Source: JACQNR01 sp049515175
GTDB lineage: Bacteria; Acidobacteriota; Terriglobia; UBA7540
Reading direction: 5' to 3'
Assembly (NCBI GenBank): GCA_049515175.1
Contig: JBEKUI010000010.1
Location: 1 to 36,535, forward strand
Length of the DNA stretch: 36,535 nt
The notes beneath the pieces are model-generated. The model searched no databases. It saw only the letters and a list, made by a program, of their open reading frames with translations, and was not told the DNA's origin. Positions 23,672-32,143 of the stretch are shown piece after piece (the first letter of the stretch is position 1; every line of letters starts with the position of its first letter). A program made the position numbers and the translations under genes.

Positions 23672-23845
23672 CTACTCCGCTTCAATCCGGGCCTGATCGA
23701 CGATCATGACGGGGATGTCATCCCTGATGGGGTAGACGCGGTGACACTGGCCGCACTTCAGCCCCTGGCCATCGGCGGTGAGCCTGACGGCGGCCCGGCA
23801 GGCCGGACAAACCAGGATTTCCAACAGTTCCTGACTTAGAGCCAT
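23672..23845 (-). CDS. Trm112/YcaR family zinc-ribbon protein
   Basis: A 57-residue protein from ATG 23845 (GGGAG 8 nt upstream). The pattern L-L-E-I-L-V-C-P-A-C, L-K-C-G-Q-C-H-R-V-Y-P-I-R-D-D-I-P-V-M-I is that of UPF0434/Trm112 proteins, with two C-x2-C pairs for zinc. Family members stabilise partner methyltransferases or associate with lipid A/LPS genes in many Gram-negatives. It leads the heptosyltransferase-kinase run, 5 bp before the next start. Confidence 0.88.
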   Translation of the reverse strand: MALSQELLEILVCPACRAAVRLTADGQGLKCGQCHRVYPIRDDIPVMIVDQARIEAE

Positions 23846-23914
23846 GCTCGTGCTCCCGTTCTTGCAGGAGAGGCAATCTAACAAACCGCCCCGGCAAATT
23901 CAAGCGCTACGAAG

Positions 23915-26086
23915 TCAGCGCGCGTTGCTGCTCCCGGCCCAGGTCGAAATCTCCGCCTGCACCGTGCACGCGATCTCACGCCACGCGGGTGGAGGAGTCC
24001 TCCACACCGTCAGGATCGCGGAGCCCTGGTACACGCGCTCGTAGCCCGTTTCCGATTGCGAGATGGTCTCGATGGGGACGATCCACCAGCGGGCCTTCGG
24101 CTCCGCCGTGAGCCGGATCTCGACGCGCTGCCATTCGTCGACGATCGAGAGCTGGGCGGTCTCGATTTCCCCTTTGAAATCGAGCGGGCGGCGTGTGCCG
24201 TTGGAGAGAAAGTAGCGATCCGGCGCGTTGGGAGCCAGGAGATTGAACACCAGTTCGGTTCCGAGCACGAGCGGAGTCGCGCCGGGCCGGTCCGTGGCGA
24301 GAGTCGTTCGGCAACTCAATCGCCAGAGGCCATCGTTGCTCGCGCTCTGAAGCTGCTTCGTGGCGCGCAAGCAGACCTCAACGCCTTGAACGCGGTGGCA
24401 GGCCTCGCGGGCCATCTCGATGCTCCCCGCTCGACCAGGGGGATCGACGAGTTCCCATGTCCCGCCAGCCAAGTCGCCGTTTTCGTCCAGGCGGAGGTAA
24501 TCGAAATCCTGCCAGCGCCGTGAAGCGGGGAAGACCAGTGTGCGAAACGCGTTCCGGGGGTAGTGGTCGTAACGGAGCAGCGATGCCAGATCGGGCTCCT
24601 TGGCCCAGACCTGGTCGTGGATCGAGGCCGGGCCCTCGCGCGGCGCTTCGTGCGTAATGGCCTTCTGCCGTACCTGGTCGTGATAGGCTTCGGGCCGGCG
24701 CATGAGCGAGTTGACAAGCTCCACAGCTTGCGGCTTGAAGCGCAGGCTCGCTGCCGTCCCCCCGTCCGCGGGCTTGACGATCATGCCAAAGGTTGAATTC
24801 GAGAGCAGGATTTCCGGCTGGCCGTCCACGTCGAAATCGCGCGACTCGACGCGAGGGGAAGGGTTCTTGGCCGCCGGCTCCAGCGAATCCAGCAAAGTCT
24901 CCGCCTGGATCAAATGGTGGAGCAGCGCGCTACGCAGGTGCGGCGCGTACAATCCTCCAAAGACGCCATGCCAATAGGCGTCGTTGCATTGCGCTGCGAG
25001 AAGGTGAGTATGAGCTTGCTCCAGCGCTTGTTTCGCCCTCTTTCCCCCCGAGCGTACGGCCTGGGCCGCCTGAAGGCGCCGGCTGATGTCGAGCATGAGC
25101 TTGTTCAACTGATTCGATTCCGAATACCGGCTCAGGAAATTACGCCACAGCCCACCGCGCATGTAGCGCTGGTAGCGTGCGCCGGAGGGAAGCCGCTCAA
25201 CTTCCTCCAGGCAGATTCTAAAATCTCGCGAGACCGCCGCCGGCAGTGCCCACTCCATCATCTCGGGATAAGATCCCGTGGGGAGGTAAATCCGGCCGCG
25301 TGGTGGATAGGTGTCGAGATGATCGGAAAGAGTCGTGGTCTCCAGCCAATCCTTTGCGCCTTCTAGAGATTTCAGAAATCGTTCCAGCCACCCGTTCGTA
25401 TAGCAGTGAGCGTAAGTTCCGGGCCAGACTCCGAACTTCTCGCAGTCGTCGCCCATGGCAAAGAGGGCGCCCCACTGGCCACGGCCTTCTTGGAGGACTT
25501 TGAGTGTCTCTCCTGGATCCTGGAAAGGGATTGTGTAGCGGAGGGGCTTCAGGCTGGGAACCAGACGCACGGACGCGCCCGCTTCCTCGGTGATGTAGGT
25601 GGTGTGTAATTCGTCAGGTTCCAGACCCGCCGCGATGAAGTGCGTGTCATCGAGGACAACGTAATCCACGTGCGCTTCTGCCAGCGGCTTCGCCAGACCG
25701 GGCTCCCAAACGCGTTCGGCGACCCACGCCCCGCGCGGCGCAATCCCGAAGTGCTGGCGAATGTAATCGGCCAGTTTGAGGATCTGGGCGCGCTTATCGG
25801 GGTCGGGAATAGAAGGGAGGATGGGTTCGTAATAGCCGCCGCCGACCAGTTCCACCTGGCGACGTTCCACCAGTCTCTGGAGTTGGGCAAAGAACTCCGG
25901 ATGGTGCGCTTCCAGCCACTCCAGCAGGCTACCGGAGTAGTGCAGGCTCATGCGGATGGTGGGGTGGTGCGCCAGGGCATGGAGAAACGGCGCGTAGGAT
26001 TTCTGATAAGCCTCCTCGATCACATGATCGAAGTTCCCCACTGGCTGATGAGAGTGAATGAGGAGTGCGAGCGAGGCTTTGTTCAA
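23915..26086 (-). CDS. GH57 4-alpha-glucanotransferase / alpha-amylase
   Basis: A 723-residue cytoplasmic glycoside hydrolase. GH57 motifs in order: H-S-H-Q-P near residues 11-15, G-G-G-Y-Y-E-P near 82-88, W-V-A-E-R-V-W-E-P with the nucleophile E124, and M-G-D-D-C-E-K-F-G-V-W with the acid/base D213/D214. Positions agree with the Thermococcus litoralis glucanotransferase numbering. C-terminal beta-sandwich domains (DUF1925/1926 type) follow, with C-terminal 300 residues rich in beta strands. It disproportionates alpha-1,4-glucans in glycogen/maltodextrin turnover. TTG 26086 was chosen: AAAGG 8 nt upstream and the expected N-terminus (M-N-K-A-S-L-A-L-L-I-H-S-H-Q). The frame is open 1.2 kb further upstream but only antisense to the M20 gene. 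Confidence 0.9.
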   Translation of the reverse strand: MNKASLALLIHSHQPVGNFDHVIEEAYQKSYAPFLHALAHHPTIRMSLHYSGSLLEWLEAHHPEFFAQLQRLVERRQVELVGGGYYEPILPSIPDPDKRAQILKLADYIRQHFGIAPRGAWVAERVWEPGLAKPLAEAHVDYVVLDDTHFIAAGLEPDELHTTYITEEAGASVRLVPSLKPLRYTIPFQDPGETLKVLQEGRGQWGALFAMGDDCEKFGVWPGTYAHCYTNGWLERFLKSLEGAKDWLETTTLSDHLDTYPPRGRIYLPTGSYPEMMEWALPAAVSRDFRICLEEVERLPSGARYQRYMRGGLWRNFLSRYSESNQLNKLMLDISRRLQAAQAVRSGGKRAKQALEQAHTHLLAAQCNDAYWHGVFGGLYAPHLRSALLHHLIQAETLLDSLEPAAKNPSPRVESRDFDVDGQPEILLSNSTFGMIVKPADGGTAASLRFKPQAVELVNSLMRRPEAYHDQVRQKAITHEAPREGPASIHDQVWAKEPDLASLLRYDHYPRNAFRTLVFPASRRWQDFDYLRLDENGDLAGGTWELVDPPGRAGSIEMAREACHRVQGVEVCLRATKQLQSASNDGLWRLSCRTTLATDRPGATPLVLGTELVFNLLAPNAPDRYFLSNGTRRPLDFKGEIETAQLSIVDEWQRVEIRLTAEPKARWWIVPIETISQSETGYERVYQGSAILTVWRTPPPAWREIACTVQAEISTWAGSSNAR

Positions 26087-26236
26087 GTAACGAACCTTTA
26101 AGAGGGCATTGGTGCCGGACTTCGCAGATCGCAGCCTAGCGGCACAGATTTCTAGGATAGAATGAAACGCTATGAATTGTAAGTCGAAATCACTTTTTCG
26201 CGACGTCGAATCCGTCATGCCATCCGGAGACCCTGA

Positions 26237-27376
26237 TTGAACCCGAGACTGCTCCTCCGATATTGCCAAAGCTCGCGCGACGACATGCTGCGCTGCCTGG
26301 AGGCGGCAGTGCGGATCGAATCGCCAACGCATTCCCAGGCGGGCGTGAATCGGATGGCCCGATTCTTCGCGCAGAAACTCCGCGCAGAAGGCGGGCGGGT
26401 GCGAATCCTCTCTCATCCCACCGCCGGATCGAGCCTCTGCGCTGAATTTTGGGGCGACAGGCGGAAAACACGGGCCATTCTGCTGCTTGGCCATCTGGAC
26501 ACGGTTTGGGATATCGGGACGCTCGCGCGCATGCCGTTTCGGATTCGGGGCGGGCGGGCCTACGGCCCGGGGATTTTCGATATGAAATCCGGCGCGGTGA
26601 TGGGCCTGTGGGCGATTCGGACGCTGCGGGCGCTGAGAATTCAGCCTGCCGGCCCGGTTCGCTTCTTCCTGAATTCCGACGAGGAGACTTCCAGCAACGC
26701 CTTCCGCCGGGAGCTCCTGGCGGAGGCACGGAAGTCGCGGGCGGTGCTGGTGCTCGAGCCCTCGGCTTCCGGCGGCCGATTGAAGACCGCGCGCAAAGGC
26801 GTCGGCGAGTTTCGGATCACCGTGCAGGGCCGCGCGGCGCATGCCGGAATCGATCCGGGCGCGGGCGTGAACGCCATCAGCGAGTTGATAAAACAGATTC
26901 AGCGCATCGAGAAATTCGCTCAGCCGCGACGCGGGCTGACCGTAACGGTGGGGATGATTGAGGGCGGTACGCGCCCCAATGTCGTGCCAGAGAGGGCCTC
27001 CGCCCGCATCGACGTGCGCGTTCCACGGCTGCACGATCGCGCGGAGATAGAAGCTCGGTTCCGCGTACTGCGGCCCGTGCATCCGGAAGCACGCCTCATC
27101 CTTGAGGGCGGCATCAAGCGTCCTCCGATGGAGCGCGCCATGTCGCGGGAGCTGTTTTCCCGGGCGCGCGCCCTGGGCCGCGAACTTGGAATGGAGATCG
27201 AAGGGGCTTCCACAGGCGGAGGCTCGGACGGAAACTTCACTGCCGCGCTCGGCATCCCCACGCTCGACGGTCTGGGCGGTGTCGGCGACGGCGCTCACGC
27301 TATCCACGAGCACGTTGTCATCCGCGAACTCCCGCGCCGCGCCGCGTTGCTCGCCGCGCTCATTGCCACTCTCTGA
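26237..27376 (+). CDS. M20 family metallopeptidase, glutamate carboxypeptidase-like
   Basis: A 379-residue dizinc peptidase of the carboxypeptidase G2/ArgE group. Zinc ligands and catalytic residues: H86 and D88 in L-G-H-L-D-T-V-W, bridging D115 in F-D-M-K-S-G, base E149/E150 in S-D-E-E-T-S-S, E174 in V-L-E-P-S, and the final histidine in G-D-G-A-H-A-I-H-E-H-V. The dimerisation domain (G-R-A-A-H-A-G-I) lies between. There is no signal peptide, so it is probably cytoplasmic. The start is TTG 26237 with CGGAGA ending 6 nt upstream. It is divergent from the GH57 gene over 150 bp. Substrate may be a C-terminal glutamate of peptides or folates. Confidence 0.9.
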   Translation: MNPRLLLRYCQSSRDDMLRCLEAAVRIESPTHSQAGVNRMARFFAQKLRAEGGRVRILSHPTAGSSLCAEFWGDRRKTRAILLLGHLDTVWDIGTLARMPFRIRGGRAYGPGIFDMKSGAVMGLWAIRTLRALRIQPAGPVRFFLNSDEETSSNAFRRELLAEARKSRAVLVLEPSASGGRLKTARKGVGEFRITVQGRAAHAGIDPGAGVNAISELIKQIQRIEKFAQPRRGLTVTVGMIEGGTRPNVVPERASARIDVRVPRLHDRAEIEARFRVLRPVHPEARLILEGGIKRPPMERAMSRELFSRARALGRELGMEIEGASTGGGSDGNFTAALGIPTLDGLGGVGDGAHAIHEHVVIRELPRRAALLAALIATL

Positions 27377-27482
27377 CTGGATTCCTGAACCTTTGGGGAT
27401 CCACGCTTTGGGCAGTCCGCTGGCTGGCGCAATGTTGGGAATAAGAAACGCCGGGCAGAGACCGGCCTCTCAGCGGCAGGCT

Positions 27483-28994
27483 TCAGGCGCCGTAGCGCTT
27501 CACAATGTAGTTGGCGACTTCCTGATCGAATCCGGCGTAGTTGAGCCGGAGTTCGTCCTGAAACAGCGAACTGAGTCCGGGGCTGGAAGGCAAAGCTTTC
27601 AGCAGGCGGCTGATTTCGCCCATGCCGTAGGTATCCCGGAGATACTCAAGCCCGGCGAGAGACTTCGCGTAGGCCAGCCCCACTTGCTCGGAGGATAGAT
27701 CCATGAAGGAGGCCTCGAGCGCCGAGAAGGCGGGCAGCTTGTTGTTCACGAAAGCGCGCGCCAGCTGCGATCCGAGCGCCGCGGTTGTGGCGCCCTCCTC
27801 CAGTTGAGCCAGGCCCTCGTTGAACCAAGTCGGACAGCGTCCCAGGGTGATCTGACGCACGAAGGAATGAGTCAGTTCGTGGCGGAGCACCCGCGCCAGT
27901 TCCGGGGTCATCGACTTTAGTCCTGAGACCGGTACGCGGATCTTGCCGTCGTTCAGCGCACCCACCCAGGAGGGCGAGCGAGTGATATCACGAAAGGCCT
28001 GGTCCGGGTAGAGCAACACGACGATGGTTTCGTGGGGGTTATAGTCGAGCTCCAGCGAGAGGTCCCGGAATGCCACTTCCAGAGTGCTCAGAAGGTCGCG
28101 GACAATCCCTTCCGTCTGGCGGCCTTCATAGCGAACCAGAAAATGCTCGCCGCGCACTTCCAGATAGGTTCCCGAAACGTCCTGTTCCTTTTCCGCCTTG
28201 GCCACCGCCTCCCGGAGGCGTGGGTTGTCCTGCAGCGCCAGGGACTTCTTCCACTCGGCAACGGCGCGGTTCAAGTCCTCTTGGGCATAGTAGGCCGAGC
28301 CGAGCAGCATCGGAATCGCGGCGATTTCAGGATGCCGGTCTTCGGTGGGGAGCAGCAGGGAGAGGGCCTCGCTGTAATAAGTTTGCTTGACCAGCAAGTA
28401 GCCCATAGCGAGCGTAAGCGCGACGTCGTTGGGGACCAGGCGGAGCGCATGGCGATAAAGATCGAGGGCTCCTTCCGCATTTCCCTGACGAGTGAGAAAG
28501 ATGGCCGCTTTCTGGTAGCCCTGGGCGAGACGATGCAGGTTTTCGGCAGTAGGCTTTTGAGACACTTCTTCGTCCAGCCGTTGGAGGTATGCGGAGTCGA
28601 TGGCGTTGTCCTTGACCGACGGGGAACTCGATCCTTCGCTGGCGTCCTCGCCGGGCGGAGAAGGAAGGGGAAGATCGCGCGCCCGGTCCGATTGCGACGG
28701 ACCCGCCGGGTCGACGGCCTCAGTTTCCGCCGTTGCCGATTTCTCGATACGATCCACTACCGTGCGTGGAATCGAGAATTCTCCTCCTCCCCGCATGATA
28801 AAGATTTGACGCTCGTCCTCGCGAATGATCTCGGCAACTATCTTGCGCCCGTTTTTGAGGTGGATAATTTCCGCGCGACCAGGAAGGGGCAGGAGAGTCA
28901 GTCCCAGACTGAGGGCAGCGAGCGTCAGGAGCAAGCGCGGCCCGTGGCGCTGGCGGTGGGAAGAGTTCAAAGAGTTTGGCCCGAAGCCCTGCAT
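27483..28994 (-). CDS. Secreted TPR and gluzincin (HEXXH) peptidase-like protein
   Basis: A 503-residue protein. A signal peptide/anchor at residues 20-41 is followed by a small beta domain (I-I-H-L-K-N-G-R-K-I-V-A-E-I-I, 43-57), a proline/serine-rich linker, and TPR-like helical repeats at about 150-270. The C-terminal half is a metalloprotease-like domain with H372-E-L-T-H376 and a likely third ligand E393 in F-N-E-G-L-A-Q. This peptidase-MA-like architecture is found in Acidobacteriota and deltaproteobacteria; its substrate is unknown. ATG 28994 gives the signal peptide; TTG 29024 and ATG 29009 are alternatives. TATGAT (plus 29005-29010) lies 10 nt upstream, so the transcript leader is very short. 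Confidence 0.8.
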   Translation of the reverse strand: MQGFGPNSLNSSHRQRHGPRLLLTLAALSLGLTLLPLPGRAEIIHLKNGRKIVAEIIREDERQIFIMRGGGEFSIPRTVVDRIEKSATAETEAVDPAGPSQSDRARDLPLPSPPGEDASEGSSSPSVKDNAIDSAYLQRLDEEVSQKPTAENLHRLAQGYQKAAIFLTRQGNAEGALDLYRHALRLVPNDVALTLAMGYLLVKQTYYSEALSLLLPTEDRHPEIAAIPMLLGSAYYAQEDLNRAVAEWKKSLALQDNPRLREAVAKAEKEQDVSGTYLEVRGEHFLVRYEGRQTEGIVRDLLSTLEVAFRDLSLELDYNPHETIVVLLYPDQAFRDITRSPSWVGALNDGKIRVPVSGLKSMTPELARVLRHELTHSFVRQITLGRCPTWFNEGLAQLEEGATTAALGSQLARAFVNNKLPAFSALEASFMDLSSEQVGLAYAKSLAGLEYLRDTYGMGEISRLLKALPSSPGLSSLFQDELRLNYAGFDQEVANYIVKRYGA

Positions 28995-29004
28995 TCCGTC
29001 ATCA

Positions 29005-29010
29005 ATCATA
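29005..29010 (-). promoter_or_regulatory. -10 element of the TPR-peptidase gene
   Basis: TATGAT on the minus strand (five of six consensus) has TCGACG 18 nt upstream as a weak -35. Transcription would start near 28998, 3-4 nt before the ATG at 28994, making this gene almost leaderless. Confidence 0.35.
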
Positions 29011-29123
29011 CAATAGGGCTGCAAGCAGCGTCGAGGCAGGAGGTCGAGGAAGGCGGGTAACGGGCGCGCCTATCGGTGCCTGGTCGGCCGGACCACTCGG
29101 CCCAGAGAACCGGTCGAGTCGGT

Positions 29124-29151
29124 TTGACTTTGCCTTTCCAAGGGATACAGT
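29124..29151 (+). promoter_or_regulatory. Promoter of the M1-like peptidase, leaderless
   Basis: TTGACT at 29124-29129 and TACAGT at 29146-29151 are 16 nt apart. The GTG start at 29158 is 6 nt after the -10, exactly at the expected transcription start. Confidence 0.45.
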
Positions 29152-29157
29152 AAGGGC

Positions 29158-31668
29158 GTGGAGGCGCGGTGGCACAACGCGGGGCGTCCCGGCGCCACGA
29201 TAGCCGTTCGCCGGTGCACGGGGGCGGGTTGCCTCGGGCTGGCGGTGGCGGTCATTCTCTTGGCTGCGAGGGCGCCCACCCTCCGGGCTGAGGACGATTC
29301 TGATCCGAAGGTCCTTCTGCAGAAATTGAACGAGGAGGCCATCGATCCGTCGCAAATTTACCTGATCCGCAACGCGCGTTTCACACGCGACCGGGTGAAT
29401 TTCTACCTGAATCGAGGTGTCATCGGCTTTTTCGCTCCCGTCCGAAGCGAAATCACGGGTGCCGTGTTTTCTGGGGACGGCGAAGTGCTTGTGATGCCGC
29501 CCGACGCTGTCGAAAGACGAAGCCTGGAGCACTTCACTCATTCTGCCATCCTGGAAGAACCGTTCACTTCCGCGTACTTCCGATTTACCGACGAGACGGC
29601 GCGCGAACTGCAGTCATTGGCTCACCGGGCCGAGGTAGAGGAATCCTTGTCGATGGGCAGCTTCGCCTCTCAATGGGCGCCCCTCGTGCGGCGATTGAAT
29701 CCGCAGTATTCCGCTCGCGTCCTGATGGACCTGCTGGGCGAGCGCACGATGCCTTTGTTGGCCTCTTACCTTACGGGAACCCATCTCGGCTCCTTTCAGG
29801 TCGAGGTTGACGAGCGGCTGCAGGAGGGGATCCGCGTCGGGGCGGCGCGGCAAAATCAAGGCCGAACCTTCGCGGACGTGTGGTGCTCGTTTCCCACACG
29901 GCGGGGTGAAACGAAGTTTGACGCGCTTTCACTCGGCCCGATTCGGGTAAAGTCGTACAAAGTTGACACTCGCATCCGCACCGACAACAGCTTGGAAGCG
30001 CGGGCGGACCTGGAGATCGAATCGCAGTCGGATGTGGAACGCGCGTTTGTCTTTGAGTTGTCACGCTTGCTCCGTATCCACGAGGTTCGGGATGAGGCGG
30101 GCGACGCTCTGACGGTATTTCGGGGCTATGGGCGCGAGGAGCCCGGGGCAGAGACGAGCAGCAACGATTGGATTGTGGTGGTCCTCGACCGCCCCATCCC
30201 GGCAGGGCGAACGTTCCGTTTGCAGTTTACCTACGAGGGCGATGTGATTGCGGACGCCGGCAACGGCGTCCTGCACATTGGCGAGCGTGAGAGCTGGTAC
30301 CCAAACCGCGGTCTCATGCACCGCGCCTTCTACGATCTGACATTCCATTTCCCTGATCGTCTCACGCTTGTAGCCACCGGCGACCGCGTCGAGGAGAAGA
30401 GTGAGGGCGGGTGGACGCACAGCCACTGGGTTTCGCGGCAGCCGCTATCCGTGTCAGGATTCAATTTGGGTGCCTACGACTTTCGCGAGCAGAATGCGGG
30501 CGGGCTCACCATCGAAGCCTATGCCACGCGCCAGGTAGAATCCGAGCTGACGGCAAAGCATCTGGCGATGCAGGTTATTCCTGATCTCGGCAGGCACCGC
30601 GGTCCAACTATGGAGGTTCCGATCCCCATGGTTGGGCCGGCGGCCGCGCCTCCCGACCCGGCAGCTCTGCTCGACCGCGTCACCGATGTTGCGGCAGAGA
30701 CCGTGGTCCATTTCGAGGGTTTGTTTGGTCCCTTGACGATTTCCCGTCTGGCTATTTCCCAGGTACCCGGCCACTTCGGTCAGGGTTGGCCGGGACTCGT
30801 CTATCTGCCCACGCTCTCATTTCTTTCGCGCGCCGAGCGCGAGCACCTCGGAGTGGATACGCAATCACCGGATCTTGATAACGAGCTGACTCTGGCGCAC
30901 GAGATCGCCCACCAGTGGTGGGGGAACCATATCGGTTGGCGGTCGTACCGGGACCAGTGGTTGTCGGAAGGGTTTGCCACGTACGCCGCAGCTCTGCAGT
31001 TGACGGCGGGCAAGAACGGTCCGCGCCGATTCCATGACTTGCTGCGAACCTACAAAACCGCTTTGCTCAGCAAGGCGCCGTCGGGTTCAACGATCGAATC
31101 CGGCGGCCCGATTGTGCTGGGTCAGCGCCTTTCCAACTCACTTAACCCGGAGGGCTACGCGAATATCATCTACAAGAAGTCCTGCTGGGTGATCCACATG
31201 CTTCGCTGCTTGATGTCCGACGGCGCAGTAGGCCCCGAGGAGACATTCTTCAAGATGCTTCGGGACTTCTCCGCTGCTTACGCGGGACAGAGTCCATCCA
31301 CCGCCGACTTCGTACGCCACGCCGAGAAGTACATGACGCCCGCCCTGGACCTGGACCGTAACCACCGGCTCGACTGGTTCTTCGACGACTGGGTTTACGA
31401 TACGGGCATACCCAGCTATTCCCTCGCGGTGAATATTCGCAGGACGACAGCAAGGAACTTCGTCGTCGCGGGAGAAATTCAACAGAGTGACGTGCCGGCC
31501 GACTTTGAAATGCCCGTGCCTTTAATCGCTCATTACGGCCACGACCGCAGCGCCCGTCTGGGTTGGGTCGTGGTGGGTAAGGCCGGAGGACGGTTCCGTT
31601 TCACGACCTCCGAGAAGCCCACGCGTGTGGCCATCGATGAGGACAGTATCCTGGCGATCGCGAAATAG
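29158..31668 (+). CDS. M1 family (gluzincin) aminopeptidase-like secreted protein
   Basis: An 836-residue protein from GTG 29158. The N-terminal signal is at about residues 24-43 (G-C-L-G-L-A-V-A-V-I-L-L-A-A-R-A-P-T-L-R-A). A poorly conserved region (45-270) precedes an M1-type beta domain and the thermolysin-like catalytic domain: H581-E-I-A-H585-Q-W-W with third ligand E604 in W-L-S-E-G-F-A-T-Y. The usual G-A-M-E-N substrate motif is missing; the aligned region reads H-F-G-Q-G-W-P-G-L-V-Y-L. It may therefore not be a classical aminopeptidase. It is divergent from the TPR-peptidase gene, 163 bp apart, and its promoter sits directly on the start codon. Confidence 0.85.
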   Translation: MEARWHNAGRPGATIAVRRCTGAGCLGLAVAVILLAARAPTLRAEDDSDPKVLLQKLNEEAIDPSQIYLIRNARFTRDRVNFYLNRGVIGFFAPVRSEITGAVFSGDGEVLVMPPDAVERRSLEHFTHSAILEEPFTSAYFRFTDETARELQSLAHRAEVEESLSMGSFASQWAPLVRRLNPQYSARVLMDLLGERTMPLLASYLTGTHLGSFQVEVDERLQEGIRVGAARQNQGRTFADVWCSFPTRRGETKFDALSLGPIRVKSYKVDTRIRTDNSLEARADLEIESQSDVERAFVFELSRLLRIHEVRDEAGDALTVFRGYGREEPGAETSSNDWIVVVLDRPIPAGRTFRLQFTYEGDVIADAGNGVLHIGERESWYPNRGLMHRAFYDLTFHFPDRLTLVATGDRVEEKSEGGWTHSHWVSRQPLSVSGFNLGAYDFREQNAGGLTIEAYATRQVESELTAKHLAMQVIPDLGRHRGPTMEVPIPMVGPAAAPPDPAALLDRVTDVAAETVVHFEGLFGPLTISRLAISQVPGHFGQGWPGLVYLPTLSFLSRAEREHLGVDTQSPDLDNELTLAHEIAHQWWGNHIGWRSYRDQWLSEGFATYAAALQLTAGKNGPRRFHDLLRTYKTALLSKAPSGSTIESGGPIVLGQRLSNSLNPEGYANIIYKKSCWVIHMLRCLMSDGAVGPEETFFKMLRDFSAAYAGQSPSTADFVRHAEKYMTPALDLDRNHRLDWFFDDWVYDTGIPSYSLAVNIRRTTARNFVVAGEIQQSDVPADFEMPVPLIAHYGHDRSARLGWVVVGKAGGRFRFTTSEKPTRVAIDEDSILAIAK

Positions 31669-31683
31669 GGAAAGCTATTTCCC
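31668..31683 (+). terminator. Hairpin directly after the M1-like gene
   Basis: GGGAAA-GCTA-TTTCCC is a perfect 6-bp stem with a 4-nt loop beginning at the last base of the stop codon. No T-run follows, so its use as an intrinsic terminator is uncertain. It lies in the convergent gap before the HIT gene. Confidence 0.3.
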
Positions 31684-31793
31684 GAACTCTCGAGTTTCTC
31701 CTCGCGACAACGGGCCCCTGAAATGCGTGAACTGCTTCCTGCGAATTCCAATCAAAATCCTGAAATCCCGAAACTACCATCTAAAATCGTCAA

Positions 31794-32138
31794 TCATCCC
31801 GGCGGCCAATGGAAGGCGCGGCCTCCCAGGACGTGAACGTGCAAGTGGAATACGGACTGTCCTGCCAGTGCGCCGGTATTGATGACGGTGCGATAGCCTT
31901 TCGATTCGAGCTTCCGTTCCCGCGCCAGTTGCGCCGCGACAGCCAGCAGCCTTCCCAGCATTGGCACGTGCCCGTTCGTGGCTTCCTGCAGCGAGGCCAG
32001 ATGCTCGCGCGGCATCACCAACAGATGGACCGGCGCCTGAGGATTTACGTCCTCGATCGCCACCACCGACTCGTCTTCATAGACAACCTTCCCGGCGATG
32101 CGCCTGGCAATGATTCGGCAGAATATGCAGGTATCCAT
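31794..32138 (-). CDS. HIT family nucleotide-binding hydrolase
   Basis: A 114-residue histidine-triad protein, complete. C-I-F-C-R-I-I-A-R-R-I-A-G-K-V-V-Y-E-D is the HINT-type N-terminus and H-L-H-V-H-V-L-G-G carries the catalytic histidine triad. The family hydrolyses adenosine 5'-phosphoramidates and related nucleotides. It starts 5 bp after the stop of the RlpA-SPOR gene and is probably the last gene of that minus-strand run. Confidence 0.93.
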   Translation of the reverse strand: MDTCIFCRIIARRIAGKVVYEDESVVAIEDVNPQAPVHLLVMPREHLASLQEATNGHVPMLGRLLAVAAQLARERKLESKGYRTVINTGALAGQSVFHLHVHVLGGRAFHWPPG

Positions 32139-32143
32139 GAGCG

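Noticed and set aside
26087..27313. Upstream extension of the GH57 frame to 1,132 codons
   Set aside because: The extra 409 codons lie antisense to the well-supported M20 peptidase and resemble no protein; the GH57 family start fits TTG 26086.
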